The notes under the pieces are model-generated. The model was not told the origin of the DNA and made no database searches. It saw only the letters and a list, made by a program, of their open reading frames with translations. The position numbers and the translations under genes were made by a program. A DNA stretch of 64,000 bases from Bostrychus sinensis (taxonomy: Eukaryota; Chordata; Actinopteri; Gobiiformes; Eleotridae), in contig CM036241.1 of the NCBI GenBank assembly GCA_020698575.1, positions 33,477,416 to 33,541,415 of the forward strand. The letters run 5' to 3'. This document shows positions 48,301 through 57,255 of the stretch, piece after piece. Every line of letters starts with the position of its first letter. Position 1 is the first letter of the stretch.

Positions 48301-51300
48301 TTAAAAGTTGTAAAATGTGCCATGCTGTTCTAGAGGTGACCAATATTGGTTTAAAAAGATGAATAAAAGCATAATATAGCCCCATTAACATGTATTTAGT
48401 AATTATAAACAAAGACACATATACATATCAGGTGAGGTTAGTATCCTGGGATGGCTTTGTCATGAACTCTATAGGCTGTATGTGAGAAAAACTATTATTA
48501 AACTGAATTAAGTTCTCAGTAATCACAATGGTCATTATGTAATAACCGTTAAAAGTCAAGCTCTAGTGTTAATAGCTCTGACTATTCAAAATATGTTGGC
48601 TCATCTTCTATCAATAAAGGTATATTGTTTGTAGGGTTGGGGGATATTTCAAAACCTTTTACTGCCACACTCCATAATGTTGTGTAATGCTTTAATTCTG
48701 TATAACAGAACACTTAACTTTTATTATTAGTTCAGATGTCCATTAAATTAGTTTTTTTTATTAAATTCTTTGACTCCACTTGACCCCTTTACGTTGCTAA
48801 ATTAACTGGGTCTTGAACAGGGCTCTAAACAGAATTTTAGATAATAGTGATTCTTTTCTTTTCTGTCCTGTTCTTTACCAGGTTAGTCCAGGGGTAGTCT
48901 CGGTTAATCCTCCTGGTTAGGATATAGACCTAGTTTATACTTGGTTTGGTCCCGGTTTACTCTTGGTTTTGTCTGGTTTAGACCTAGTTTAGTCCTAATT
49001 TGGTCCTGGTATAATCCATGTTTGGCTCTATTTTTGCCTGATTGTGTTCTGGTTTGGTCATGGTTTAGACCTGGTTTATTCCTAATTTAGTTCGGGTTTA
49101 GTCATGGTTTAAGCGTGGTTTAGTAATTTTTTCCTGATTTAGTCCTGTTTGAGAGCCGGTTTAGTCCTGATTTAGACCTGATTTAGTCCTTTTTTTTAAT
49201 CCATGGTCTTAAACCCTTCCCATCCAAACCAATTTTCAGTCAGTGTTGTGGAATTTATGTTGTTTTACAGATTGTGTTTAGGTAGTTTATTATTGTATGT
49301 CAGTACTGCCCATTCTTTTCTAATTGGTTGTACAGTATGTCTGTACAGTTGCCTTTATGAGGTAGTTAAATCTGCATTAACGCCCTCTGGAAGTCCAACT
49401 CAACCTGACAGAGTCCAGGCTATTTATGTTTACCGAAAAAAAAAAAAAAATAGGATGTCTTGCAAGGCTCACTACTTATATCTACCACAATGAATACTAT
49501 AATAGCCTTTGCCTAATTTTATGTTCTTTCTGTTGCCTCAGTTTCCAGGCAAAAGAAGTCCGTTCTTCTCCAAAGCGCCGTCTCGAGGGCCGACTGTCGC
49601 GTACAGCCAGCACTGAGAAAGAGACCAGCTGTGAGCAGAAGACAGACAACAAGAAAGAATGTGACGAGAACAAGGAGAACTGGCGTCTGGACGAGTACTT
49701 GAGCGATCCGGACAGCTGGAATGAGTCTGTGATCTCCGGTAGGTCCATGTGCTGTGTGAGATTACACTCTTCTGTGTTCTTGATGCTCTATTCCAGTGGT
49801 TCTCAAACAGTGGTACTGGTGATACTGGGGGTACACAGGGGGGCTTCTTCTAAGATGAGGCTTGTCCTGGTTTAGAGGTAGTTTAGTCCTGGTTGAGACC
49901 TAATTTAGTACTGGTGCAGTCCTGGTTTGGTTGAGGTTGTGCCCAGGTTCAGACCTGGTTCAGACAGGTTTTAGTCCTGATTTAGTCTTATATTAGTTCT
50001 TGTTTAGACCTGGTTTAGTCCTGATATGTGGCCAGCAGCATGTGGTCTTAATACTGTCTGTCAGTGGATAATGACGCTGCATAATCTTTGTTTATAGACA
50101 GAGCGCGGCAGAGAGATTTGCCGTGGTGCGACTCAGTGGTGTTCACAGTCTCATTGGTCCACATCTGTGCTCTGGCTGGCCTAATTCTGCTTGGCCGTTC
50201 ATGTAGGTCAATGGCGGTCAACTACAGGGAATACAGCAAAGTGACAGAGTTTGCCACAGATGTTTACATGGTGCAGATGGAGGCCGGCTGCACAAGTAAA
50301 AGTGTGATAAGATGGGTACAAGAGTTAGGATACTTCATCATACCGTACACATGGAAAGTAACTAGATACTTTACATAAAAATATGTTTACTTGATAATTT
50401 TTTGAGGAAAGTACAATTTTGAATCTGTAAAAGTATTTTTGGTACGATGGGTAGTAGTAGTATTAGATTTGTTGTATTATTTGTGGTAGAAGTAGTAGCA
50501 GCACTAGTAGTAACAGTAGTAATAGCAGTAGCAGTAGTAATAGAGCCGAGATAGTGGCAAAAGTAGTTGTCCAGAACCAAGTCCATAACTGAATAACTAA
50601 AGTCTCAGAAATTAACTATCTGAGCCTTATACTAGACTCCTAAACTAAACTTACATACATTCATACTGAACACATATTATCTGCTGTTTCATGCTGCTCA
50701 CAGTCTTATGCACTCTATGATCTTATCACACGTAAGTTACTGCATTAGCTCATGGTCACAGGCCACAATCATTACACCCTTCTTAGATGATTTACAATAG
50801 AGTCATAAATATTTTTGATAAGAAACCTATTAGGTCCTATCATTTTGTTAGTTTGAATAATAAACTTCATCAAATTCACTCAAGTACAACTGGTTTACAA
50901 ATGCTTGCACAAGCAAGCCCCTCAGGTTCTGAGTGACTACATAGTTGCTCTCAGAGCTATGGGGTAAACAACTAGAGGAGCTCATAGCAGAAACTGTAAA
51001 GTACCAAGGCGCAAAACATCTTTCGGCTTTTTCTGTACAAGGCACCAAAGCATTGACCTCAAAGACTTTTTATTAAAGTCAGAAAAGTTGACGTCACTGA
51101 CCATCTGCTGTATTTATAATGTTTTATTGTTTGATTTGTACAGTCTTGTATTGTCAGTGTGTGTATTTTTACTGTTAGGTCATGTTTTGTTTTGTGTAAA
51201 ACCACTGAGAATTAGCCTCGACTGAAATGTGGTGTCTGGCACAGTTAAGAAACATACTTGTCCCAATCAAATAAACATAAATAAGTAAATACAAATAGAA

Positions 51301-52223
51301 ATACTATCACAAGCCCTCAAACTAGTACTAGTACTACTATTGGTAGTATCCAGTACTCTCTACTTACTTCTTCTTTCCCATCTTTTCCCAACTTTTTCTT
51401 TACAGGGTTGCGACAGCAAATCAACTGCCTCATATCATTATATGCTTCATCGTGTTAAATTCATTTAGATAAAGTTAAAGAACCCCTTTTTGTTTTTAGA
51501 TCTGAGATTTGTTTACTTTTATACTACTATCTAGAAAAGTAATTAATTGTTGTTAAAGCACATATGAATAAATTTGATTTGTTCGTGAATGGTAATGCTT
51601 TTACTGCACTTGATGTAAACTACCAGAACCCTGACCTTAATCACTGTTACAGTGTCCTGCTGTTAGTAAATCTGTTCTGAGAAGTCCCAGAAATGCTTTT
51701 GAACGTGAGAGCTAATAACTTCATATAAAGAGAAGTCTTAGAGTTAGCCTTCTGCAGTCTGCAGGGAGCATGACCTGGAAGTCCTGTGCACAGTTTTCCT
51801 AATAAACAGCCAAATCCCTTCTGAAATGGGTTGATGACAATGTGATTACCCTGCACCAAAATTTGTGCTGTCACAAATTGATGCAACTGAAAAAAAACAA
51901 TTGGATGCATTTAATGGTTGAGGTTAGGCACAAGTGTTTCTGAGCCTGTTCAGGACAGTACAAAAGTGCACTGTGTGGGGAATAACATCAGTTCAATGAG
52001 TCCATGCAAAAAAATAATTTTTGAAGCTGTGTTTTGTTATTAACCTTGATACGTGCTCCACAACAACAGGGACCCTCCCCCGCAGAATGAGGAAAGAGCT
52101 GCTGGCTGTGAAGCTGCGGAACCGGCCCAGCAAGCAGGAGCTGGAGGACCGCAACATCTTCCCCATGCGCAGCGACCAAGAGCGGCAGGAGATCCGGCAG
52201 CAGATCGAGATGAAGCTGGCCAA
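30205..52223 (+). CDS. phosphatase and actin regulator 3 (scapinin), 5' part
   Basis: Exons 30205-30316, 45513-45671, 45835-45909, 46017-46157, 46993-47265, 47333-47540, 49542-49738, 52070-52223 join in phase to about 439 residues. From knowledge of the family, PHACTR proteins bind G-actin through RPEL motifs and PP1 through the C-terminus, and PHACTR3 is enriched in brain and associated with the nuclear matrix and plasma membrane. Recognised blocks are RGRSQSDP (16-23), TPPVRRNSKLASLGRIFKPW (57-76), a basic WRKKKNEK (78-85), STPTGSPHL, EELHRALATKHRQD, NKENW, SVISGTLPR and an RPEL motif, KLRNRPSKQELEDRNIFP. STPTGSPHL and EELHRALATKHRQD fit PHACTR3 better than PHACTR1, 2 or 4. RPEL2-3 and the PP1-binding tail are outside the window. 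The acidic middle (exons 4-5) is divergent, as usual for the family. Confidence 0.9.
31514..31946. mobile_element. MITE family A copy
   Basis: Starts TTAAGGTCCCATATTATGCC. The interior has ACTTAAAATAATGTATATGT and GGAAACGTCTTCTTTCGGG, the inverse of the AGAAGACTTTTCC arrangement in the 16,419 copy. It ends TGCATAAAAGGGGATCTTTA. Confidence 0.75.
32710..33035. mobile_element. hAT-like MITE family B copy
   Basis: Starts CAGAGGTGGCCAAACCTTTT then GCATGAGGGCC. It ends with ACTGGCCCTCAGGCTGCACT and TGCCTGGTTTATT. This is the G(T/G)CCAAAC(C)TTTTT...GGGCC arrangement also at 52,632 and 62,703. Non-coding. Confidence 0.65.
33915..34175 (+). repeat. Fish short interspersed repeat, tail part
   Basis: CTCTCTGGGTACTCCAGCTT, CCTCCCACTATCCAAAGACT, AAATTGCCACTAGTGAATGA, ATGTGAGTGTTTGATTACTG and AGGAGCCTATCCCA follow the order of the widespread fish repeat whose head is at 28,083. 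Confidence 0.75.
34207..34548. mobile_element. MITE family A copy
   Basis: Starts GGGGCTATATTATGCAAAAT and ends AAAGCATGATATAGCCC, good terminal inverted repeats. The interior has TTTCTGAGCTTTCTCCCATG and TTGTTTCATTCATGCATG. Confidence 0.75.
34555..34960. mobile_element. MITE family A partial copy
   Basis: Contains GCTCTGTCCATTCCCCACCA, GCCACTAGGGGGCGACAGAC and AAGTAACAGCTCCTCAAAAG, in the same order as the other copies. The right end is lost. Confidence 0.6.
36530..36716 (-). repeat. Fish short interspersed repeat head, reverse
   Basis: Read on the minus strand: CCACAGTGGCATAGAGGTCA, GTGCTCCTGCTTCTCAGCAA, GAAGGTTGTGTGTTTGATTC and GGTCTGCATGCCCTCCTC. This is the same family as 28,083-28,185. 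Confidence 0.65.
36971..37466. mobile_element. MITE family A, near-complete copy
   Basis: Termini AAAGTCCCCTATTATGC and GCAGAATATGGGACCTT. The interior holds CTGGAGTAGTATTTTGTTTA, AGCTGAAAATGCTCGGCCTC, GTTAGCATCATGTTGCTAAT, CCATTCCCCATTGTTG and AACAGCTTCCCAAAAGAAGA. This is the best reference copy of the family in the window. Confidence 0.8.
38765..38930 (+). repeat. Fish dispersed repeat (CAGTGATTTGCA family)
   Basis: TCTTTCTTCTATCATGCAGT, GATTTGCATCTTGACATGGC, CTCCTCTATTTATCTGAGCT and CACTGCCTTGTGAC match, in order, the repeat at 63,190-63,425. Confidence 0.65.
39000..39690. mobile_element. Two merged MITE family A copies
   Basis: A forward half (AAAACATACATGGAGAAATA, GCATCATGTTGCTAATAGCC) is followed by a reverse half (AAAACGTCAGGAGCTGTTAC, GAACACTCAGATTAGGTGTT, GCTAACAGATAGATAAATG, GAATGAAACAAAATACTAG). 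The two half-elements are in head-to-head order. Confidence 0.6.
41690..42001 (+). promoter_or_regulatory. Candidate alternative promoter and 5' exon of phactr3
   Basis: A CpG-rich patch in an AT-rich intron contains the GC-box GGGGCGGGGT (41,741-41,750) and TCCTCCCGCACGGAGG. It ends with a strong donor, T|GTAAGTGC, at 42,002. Spliced to exon 2 (45,513), the first long in-frame ATG would be 45,518 (MDQQRAL...). Human PHACTR3 has a shorter isoform starting at an equivalent MDQ. A short upstream frame starts at 41,755 (MALSVSCGLQ) and stops. Inference only; no transcript evidence. Confidence 0.5.
42936..42949 (+). promoter_or_regulatory. Perfect X-box (RFX-type) motif
   Basis: GTAACCATGGCAAC fits GTNRCC-N2-RGYAAC exactly. 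It lies in a GC-richer patch (42,790-43,030) about 0.93 kb downstream of the candidate alternative exon. Confidence 0.4.
45513..45671 (+). CDS. phactr3 exon 2 (basic membrane/nuclear targeting region)
   Basis: 159 bp, phase 1-1. Reads DVMDQQRALHSGCLVSGVRT, then PPVRRNSKLASLGRIFKPWK, then WRKKKNEKLRPAA. The block after VRTPP is nearly invariant in PHACTR proteins. An internal ATG at 45,518 (GTGATGG context) could serve as the start of a shorter isoform. Confidence 0.95.
45835..45909 (+). CDS. phactr3 exon 3 (N-terminal RPEL region)
   Basis: 75 bp, phase 1-1. Reads TLEKKTAVRQKRDDFVRRNP then GEAET. In relatives this position is the N-terminal RPEL motif (…RQxREELIKxG…). Here EEL is replaced by DDF and the following Gly-Leu is lost, so actin binding at this site may be weak. 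Confidence 0.88.
46017..46157 (+). CDS. phactr3 exon 4 (acidic region)
   Basis: 141 bp, phase 1-1. Reads ESDLTCGANGEDTDTPTHSD, then GEDRDEELVAPLASTNDELG, then SDLETST. It is acidic and probably disordered. PLASTNDEL resembles the LLPTTNELS part of mammalian PHACTR3. Confidence 0.88.
46993..47265 (+). CDS. phactr3 exon 5 (acidic/proline-rich region)
   Basis: 273 bp, phase 1-1, using the acceptor GGCGACAG (AG at 46,991-46,992). An upstream AG at 46,981 would shift the frame and hit TGA within about 22 codons, so it is not the productive site. Reads ETLKVTPRLSVGTVQDVTEA ... RRASTPPPPTLPVKLLPRLG SLD in outline. It is likely disordered, with a PPPP tract that could bind SH3 or EVH1 domains. Confidence 0.82.
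47333..47540 (+). CDS. phactr3 exon 6
   Basis: Phase 1 in, phase 2 out. Reads AAPPVPVKKSPATLPRNFTL, PKDPHGSLLRGRISTPTGSP and IIEELHRALATKHRQD. STPTGSPHL...EELHRALATKHRQD is diagnostic of PHACTR3. Donor GTACTG. Confidence 0.95.
47867..48385. mobile_element. MITE family A copy in intron 6
   Basis: Starts AATATATTGTGCAAAATCAA with CTTTTCTGAGCTTTTTATCA. It ends AAAAGCATAATATAGCCCC. It has a longer interior than the reference copy. Confidence 0.7.
48880..49195 (+). repeat. Degenerate GGTTTAGTCCT minisatellite (left block)
   Basis: Irregular 10-20 bp units built from GGTTTAG, TTTAGTCCT and TTTAGACCT run through about 300 bp (for example GTCTGGTTTAGACCTAGTTT). A second block of the same words lies at 49,866-50,025, on the other side of exon 7. 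Confidence 0.8.
49542..49738 (+). CDS. phactr3 exon 7
   Basis: Acceptor GTTGCCTCAG, phase 2 in and phase 1 out, donor GTAGGT. Reads SFQAKEVRSSPKRRLEGRLS, RTASTEKETSCEQKTDNKKE, CDENKENWRLDEYLSD and PDSWNESVIS. SPK(K/R)RL, RLSRT(A/S)S, NKEN and (D/E)S(V/I)IS match PHACTR3. RLSRTAS is a candidate basophilic kinase site. Confidence 0.94.
49866..50025 (+). repeat. Degenerate GGTTTAGTCCT minisatellite (right block)
   Basis: Units such as CTGGTTTAGAGGTAGTTTAG, TCCTGGTTGAGACC and GTTTAGACCTGGTTTAGTCC. Same vocabulary as 48,880-49,195. Confidence 0.75.
50098..50202 (+). CDS. Candidate phactr3 cassette exon encoding a hydrophobic helix
   Basis: Between exon 7 and the RPEL exon there is an acceptor (TTTGTTTATAG), 105 open bases and a donor (GTAGGT, as in exon 7). 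Phase 1 matches on both sides, so inclusion adds exactly 35 residues: DRARQRDLPWCDSVVFTVSL then VHICALAGLILLGRS, followed by a junction codon. VVFTVSLVHICALAGLILLG is about 20 uncharged residues, long enough to span a membrane. Its CpG content is higher than in the flanking intron. The canonical PHACTR3 I know has no such segment. The open frame continues past the donor to 50,378, so chance is possible. Confidence 0.4.
50430..50550 (+). repeat. Degenerate GTA/TAG trinucleotide repeat
   Basis: GTAGTAGTAG, GAAGTAGTAGCAGCACTAGT and AGTAATAGCAGTAGCAGTAG make an imperfect trinucleotide tract in intron 7. Confidence 0.8.
52070..52223 (+). CDS. phactr3 exon 8 (first C-terminal RPEL motif)
   Basis: Acceptor CAACAACAG, phase 1 in and phase 2 out, donor GTGAGT. 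Reads GTLPRRMRKELLAVKLRNRP, then SKQELEDRNIFPMRSDQERQ, then EIRQQIEMKLAK. RPSKQEL is a perfect RPxxxEL G-actin-binding core. The exon is unusually GC-rich with strong CpG at third positions. The next exon (expected RLSQRP...) is not in the window. Confidence 0.97.
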
Positions 52224-52631
52224 GTGAGTGGCTGTGTGTCGACCCAGCTCATCCCGCCATCAGACCCCCCCCTCCACCAGCCCCTGACCCTCCACTCTCA
52301 TCCCGTGTATGTGTGCTCCATCACTCCACAACACTGCAGCCAAATACATGTGGGTGTATGTTATAGTACTGTACCAACAGATCTGTCCTATAACTAATGG
52401 AACTAAGCCACACACTACAGCCCTAAAAGTACTTGAAAAATGCACAACTTTTATATAAAACGTTTGTGGAAGATAGTAATGATTTTAATGTGATAATGTG
52501 TGATTTTGGAAGTAGTGGTGTATGTGGTATTTTAGGTACTGTATTAGCTGTAGTTCACATAATGTAGATGCAGGGTCAGAGAAGTAGTGCACAGCTGGAT
52601 AGAAGTCTGTCAAACCAACTAAATGTTAAAA

Positions 52632-52936
52632 CAGGTGTGTCCAAACTTTTTTTATTGAGGGCCACATAGCCTTCTGAAACATTTATGTGGTGGAGGGCCA
52701 CTCACTACAGATGACATATTTTGCCTCATCATGAAGCAACCTGTTTATGTAGACTTGTGACCAGCACAAAGTATGGCTAATTTTAAATTTATGTGCCACC
52801 AACTACCAATTTCTATTTCTTTTTGTTAGGTCTATCTCACACCAATATGAAGTTTTTTACCCCAGTACAATTTGGGCCAATAGAAATGATCATCGGGCCA
52901 CATTAGGCCCCTGGGCCGTAGTTTGCCCCGCCTATG
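52632..52936. mobile_element. hAT-like MITE family B, complete-looking copy
   Basis: Starts CAGGTGTGTCCAAACTTTTT then ATTGAGGGCCACA. It ends GGGCCGTAGTTTGCCCCGCC then TATG. The ends are imperfect inverted repeats with a GTCCAAAC core. About 305 bp, non-coding. Confidence 0.7.
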
Positions 52937-53740
52937 ATTTAGAAGAACACTACATAGAGCTTTTGAACAATACATGTATTTTTTATAAGAGCGTTATACT
53001 TTTTTTTCAAAAGCTGGAGGGTCTGATGGTTCTTCAGCCATAGCAAGCCCTTTCCAATTGACTGCCTGAAACTGGCCTATACCAGCCGTTTATCTGCAGC
53101 ACATCTTACAAAAGCACACAAACACATTCATACAGGCAAGGTGGGTCTTGGCCAGGACAACCACTCTACCTCCTGAGCCACTATCTTACATATAGTAAGC
53201 ATTAAATAATTGTCATTACACTAACATTGTTGAGAAGGAACAATGTTTATAATGCTGTACTGGGCCAGTACAGTGTCCTATATGTTGCAGATAAAATATT
53301 GATTCAGCCATCCATATTGATGTGCTAATATTGGCTGTGTTATGTTGCTGGGTTGTGTACATAAAGAACAGAATAAAAAGTAGTCATAGGGTGAAAGAAT
53401 GCATGCTAATATCATTGCTTGCTTACTCAAATTGTAGCTTTGGTAGGTTATAGAAGCATATTAGATGTTTAATTGGACTTTACAGACAATAACATACAGC
53501 AGACTCTTTTTGATAGCCATCAGACATTTCACCGACAAGCTCTGACATGCCTGTGGTTGATATTGCAATTGTAATGGCTTTGGGTGAATAGTTAAGCTCT
53601 TTGGCACTTGTGAAATGCAGTAGCTTAGTAGCAGCCTGCAGTAATAATGTAATTGAGTCTTCTGTGATCACAGAAATTAGAGATCCGAAACTGTTGCTCA
53701 GCGGTTCACTTTGACATGGTTTTCTGGGTCAGGTTGTGTT

Positions 53741-53758
53741 TTTTTATTTATTTTTGAT

Positions 53759-53789
<31 letters not shown>

Positions 53790-53794
53790 TTTTG
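53741..53794 (+). repeat. (TTTA)n microsatellite
   Basis: About ten TTTA units with one TTTTTGA interruption. Confidence 0.95.
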
Positions 53795-54394
53795 AGCAAG
53801 GAACAGGATTTTCTGAAAGGCAGTGGAGGAATGCAAAGTGAGACATAATCGTATTTGTCATGTTATGTAAAGGGCAATGGACTGTTATTATGGTGTCTTT
53901 AATAGGATTAAGAGTGGATTCAGGTTGGTTGTTTAATGAATAATACAGTGGTAGGGTGTGCTGCCGGGCTTATACAAAGTTCTCAGTGTTCTCGCAGGCA
54001 CAGCACCACATCTATTGTTTGGACATAAAGTCACTACACAGTAAACACAGGTTCATAACAATAATAGTACCTGTTGACTTGTTGTACTCAGATTCAAGGC
54101 TGCTTCAGGACATTGTGCTCTGCAGCCTGTGAGCATTTTTAATTGATGTAATTGAGAATACAAAGTCATACTCTGCTTTTGAGTGTTTGGACTTTTTGTA
54201 GTCATTCATTATGAAAACAAGTACAAGCCTCCAACTTTTATTTTGTAGAAAGAACAATATATTGGACAAAACTTCACGTGGAAAGATGAGGAATACCTAC
54301 CTGTGTTAGGTACATGTCGTGGTGAAAGAATTATTCAAAATATGAAGTAAAAGTACTAAGGTAAGGTTAAGGTAGACTTAATTGTCTAGGGATA

Positions 54395-54680
54395 CTTGTT
54401 CTCTGCATTTGAGCCATCCTTTAATGCTGCTGGGGCAGCCTGACAGGATCAGTGGGAGACCACAGTGCAAGAGCTCCAGATCTTAAGGCAGGATCTTGGC
54501 CAGGAGTACCTAACTGGAGGATTAGCCTATTTTTGCATGTTTTGAGGTTGATGGAGGAAACCATAGAACTCGGAGGAAACCCACCCGGACACACGCAAAA
54601 AAATGCCACTCGACATGAGGTACGGGAATCAAACCTGGGGCCATCTTGCTGTAAGGTGAAAGTGCTAACCACTTTCCAAC
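54395..54680 (-). repeat. Fish short interspersed repeat, reverse
   Basis: Contains GCATTTGAGCCATCCTTTAA, GGAGACCACAGTGCAAGAGC, GGAAACCATAGAACTCGGAG and AATCAAACCTGGGGCCATCT. On the minus strand it reads TTAGCACTTTCACCTTACAG...GGTTTGATTCCCG, the tRNA-like head. Confidence 0.65.
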
Positions 54681-55321
54681 TGTGCTGCTGCTGTCACTTT
54701 GAAATAATATTGATCAAATAGAAGTAGAACTTCTCAACTTCTTCTTTGTCTATTTCATAGAGACAGTAGTCAGACAGAAAATGAGGGAATTAGATGAGGG
54801 AATGACATGGCCCAAGCCAGGAATCAAACCCAAACCACTTGAAATTACTAAATGTTGGGTTAAACATTTTTTAACCAACTTTCCAACATGAAGTCTGAAG
54901 TATTTTTCATCAGATAGACAGCAAAGTAGTTTTTATATTAAAATTACTTGGCTACTGGAATGCTACTTGAATCTGAAGATTACAAAAGTTTTACCCAGGT
55001 GCTCTTCAGGTTGGGGATCACATAGGATACAAACAGAGACTGAGGTACTCAAAAATATTTAAAAAGCCTTTATTTCATGGGCAGTATTAAGTTTAAAAAC
55101 ACCAACGCGTTTTAGCCTCTCAGGGCCTTCATCAGGGCATGTGCATCATTATATATTAATTTGCCTTGTCAATTTTATTTATTTTTTATTTATATGGGAC
55201 AGCGTGTATTAATGAACAGCAGCTAAATACACGTAAATACACCGGATTATAGCTCAGAGCTAATTTCCATCTGTAGTCCCCACTCATTCACTCACATTCA
55301 CACCAGCTTCCTGTTGTTCCC

Positions 55322-55396
55322 CAGCAGTCTCCCATCCAGGTACTGACCAGGCCCTACCCTGCTTATCTTCCGAGGTCTGACGGGATCGGGCATCCA
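55322..55396 (-). repeat. 5S rRNA-derived segment
   Basis: The minus strand reads ATGCCCGATCCCGTCAGACC, TCGGAAGATAAGCAGGGTAG, GGCCTGGTCAGTACCTGGAT and GGGAGACTGC. This is co-linear with the middle of vertebrate 5S rRNA, including the A-box/IE/C-box promoter region. Several substitutions and missing ends mean it is a 5S-derived retroposon or SINE piece, not a functional 5S gene. Confidence 0.75.
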
Positions 55397-56929
55397 CAAG
55401 GCCAATTTGTTGCCTAAATACATTTATCCCCTTTCTATCCCCTCTGGGACCAGTAAACTGGCTTTTGATCCCCAGTGGCTAGATTTAATACATTATATGA
55501 TTAGAATACCATTCATTTTTATCAAACCATAGCCATCTGTGGCCATAACATAACTTTGTAGAAGTAACATTTTTCCAACATGGTAATACATAGCATAGCA
55601 CATTTTTTTGTGAAAATCATTGTACTAAACCCATGAAAATGTTTTGCATGAAGTTAAACAAGCTCAAATAATGTGGTCGTCTGTAGAGCAACTCCTGGAT
55701 GTGACAAAACACCACAGATGCCTCACTTCTGTGTATCTCATGCTTAAATTAGTTTACTTATGTTAAATGTTAAAGATGCATTCATAATCAAATGTTATTA
55801 AACAAATAGGAGTAGAGTAAATGCATGCTGACATTTGCATCTGCCTTTCAGTAGAGTTAGGAACACAGACAGGAGCCAGTTCTTGGAAGATGAAAGCAGG
55901 TAAACATGATTCCTGTGTGAGATTCCTCGGTGCGATTGCCATTGCATAATCATCCCAACATAAAGATCACCATTAGAGTCAACGCTTGGGTGCCGACTGG
56001 GTGTGGCTTCATTACATAGTTGGTGCCATAACAGGTTACGCTGCTGCAATGCTTATTAAATCCAGCTCTATCAACCCTGCCACAAGTCTTTGATGAAGCA
56101 TAACCTTGTTGCTCTCATCTGTAATCAAACTGGGAGCTGAGTCCAAGGCAGGGTGACATTCAGGAGGGGTTGAATAATGCTGATGCCTAGGAGCTTCTTG
56201 TAAGGCTGGCATCATACCCTCCATGTGCCGCTTTCCAACACCAAGGCATTTCACAGCTGCGTGTCCATCTGGAGAGCATGCGTGTTCTAAATGTGACGCG
56301 GTTAGGAAACTGGGCTGGTACAAGCACGCTTCCTTCCACGTGAGCGAACACAGAATGATGTAGTGAGAATGAGAAGTATATTCAAATTGCATTCAGAGGT
56401 AGTTTTATAATCTGCCTCAATTTGTTCCAGCTTACATAGAGAGACACGGACCAGGTTAATTTCTTGTATGATAGACATTCTCAAATTTAGACCAGAAACA
56501 ATTTTGGTATGATCCCTCATCTCCTGTGTTGGTTATTTTTGTTGTAACGCAATGTTGGAAATAGACTTTGTAATACAAATTCTATTTTTGCAGCTTTCAT
56601 AGAAACATTGTACATTCCCTGACTTTTACTTTCTGCCCACTGCTGCCTCCAATCACCTCTATTGTCCCCTGACCTTTAATTTCACGAAGCTAGTAAAATA
56701 TTTTATCTATTTATAATATTATATATATTATATATATATTCTATTTATTATATTATATAAGTGAGCAGTGCACATACAAAAATCAAATCACGTGATTTAA
56801 ATAGTGCACAGATTCCAGAATGTTGAGATTAAGGCCAACACTACCAGTATTCCTCTTCTGTACACTGATTTACTAATGATATTGGCTGTGTGCCTCTCAG
56901 GAAGTAGATTGTAGGTGTGATCCCCAGGC

Positions 56930-57255
56930 CAGCCAACAAACAATGTCTCTAGTAGCAACATGACGCTAATGGATAGAATAATGAGTTGACTTCTTCATAG
57001 TGAAGGCAATTAAACACTGAAATTAACAGAACAAGGCTGGTGACGGTGTATGGGCTTTAGGAACACGCTGGAGTACTTCCTGTTTTTTTATGTGTCTATG
57101 TAGAGCCGTGAAAAAGATACCGCGTTAGCACTCATGATAACAAGTGTGAATGAAACAAAATACTACTCTAGGTGTGTTTTTGAGGTGGAAACAACATGGT
57201 TAAAATTTGTAAAAAACATAAATAAAAAAAAAGTAAATATAACATAATAGGGACC
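56930..57255. mobile_element. MITE family A partial copy, reverse
   Basis: TAGCAACATGACGCTAATGG, GTGACGGTGTATGGGCTTTA, GTGAATGAAACAAAATACTA and ATAACATAATAGGGACCTTA follow the family order on the opposite strand. Confidence 0.65.

Noticed and set aside
55322..55396. Functional 5S rRNA gene
   Set aside because: Both ends are missing, substitutions occur in conserved positions, and there is no terminator T-run directly after it.
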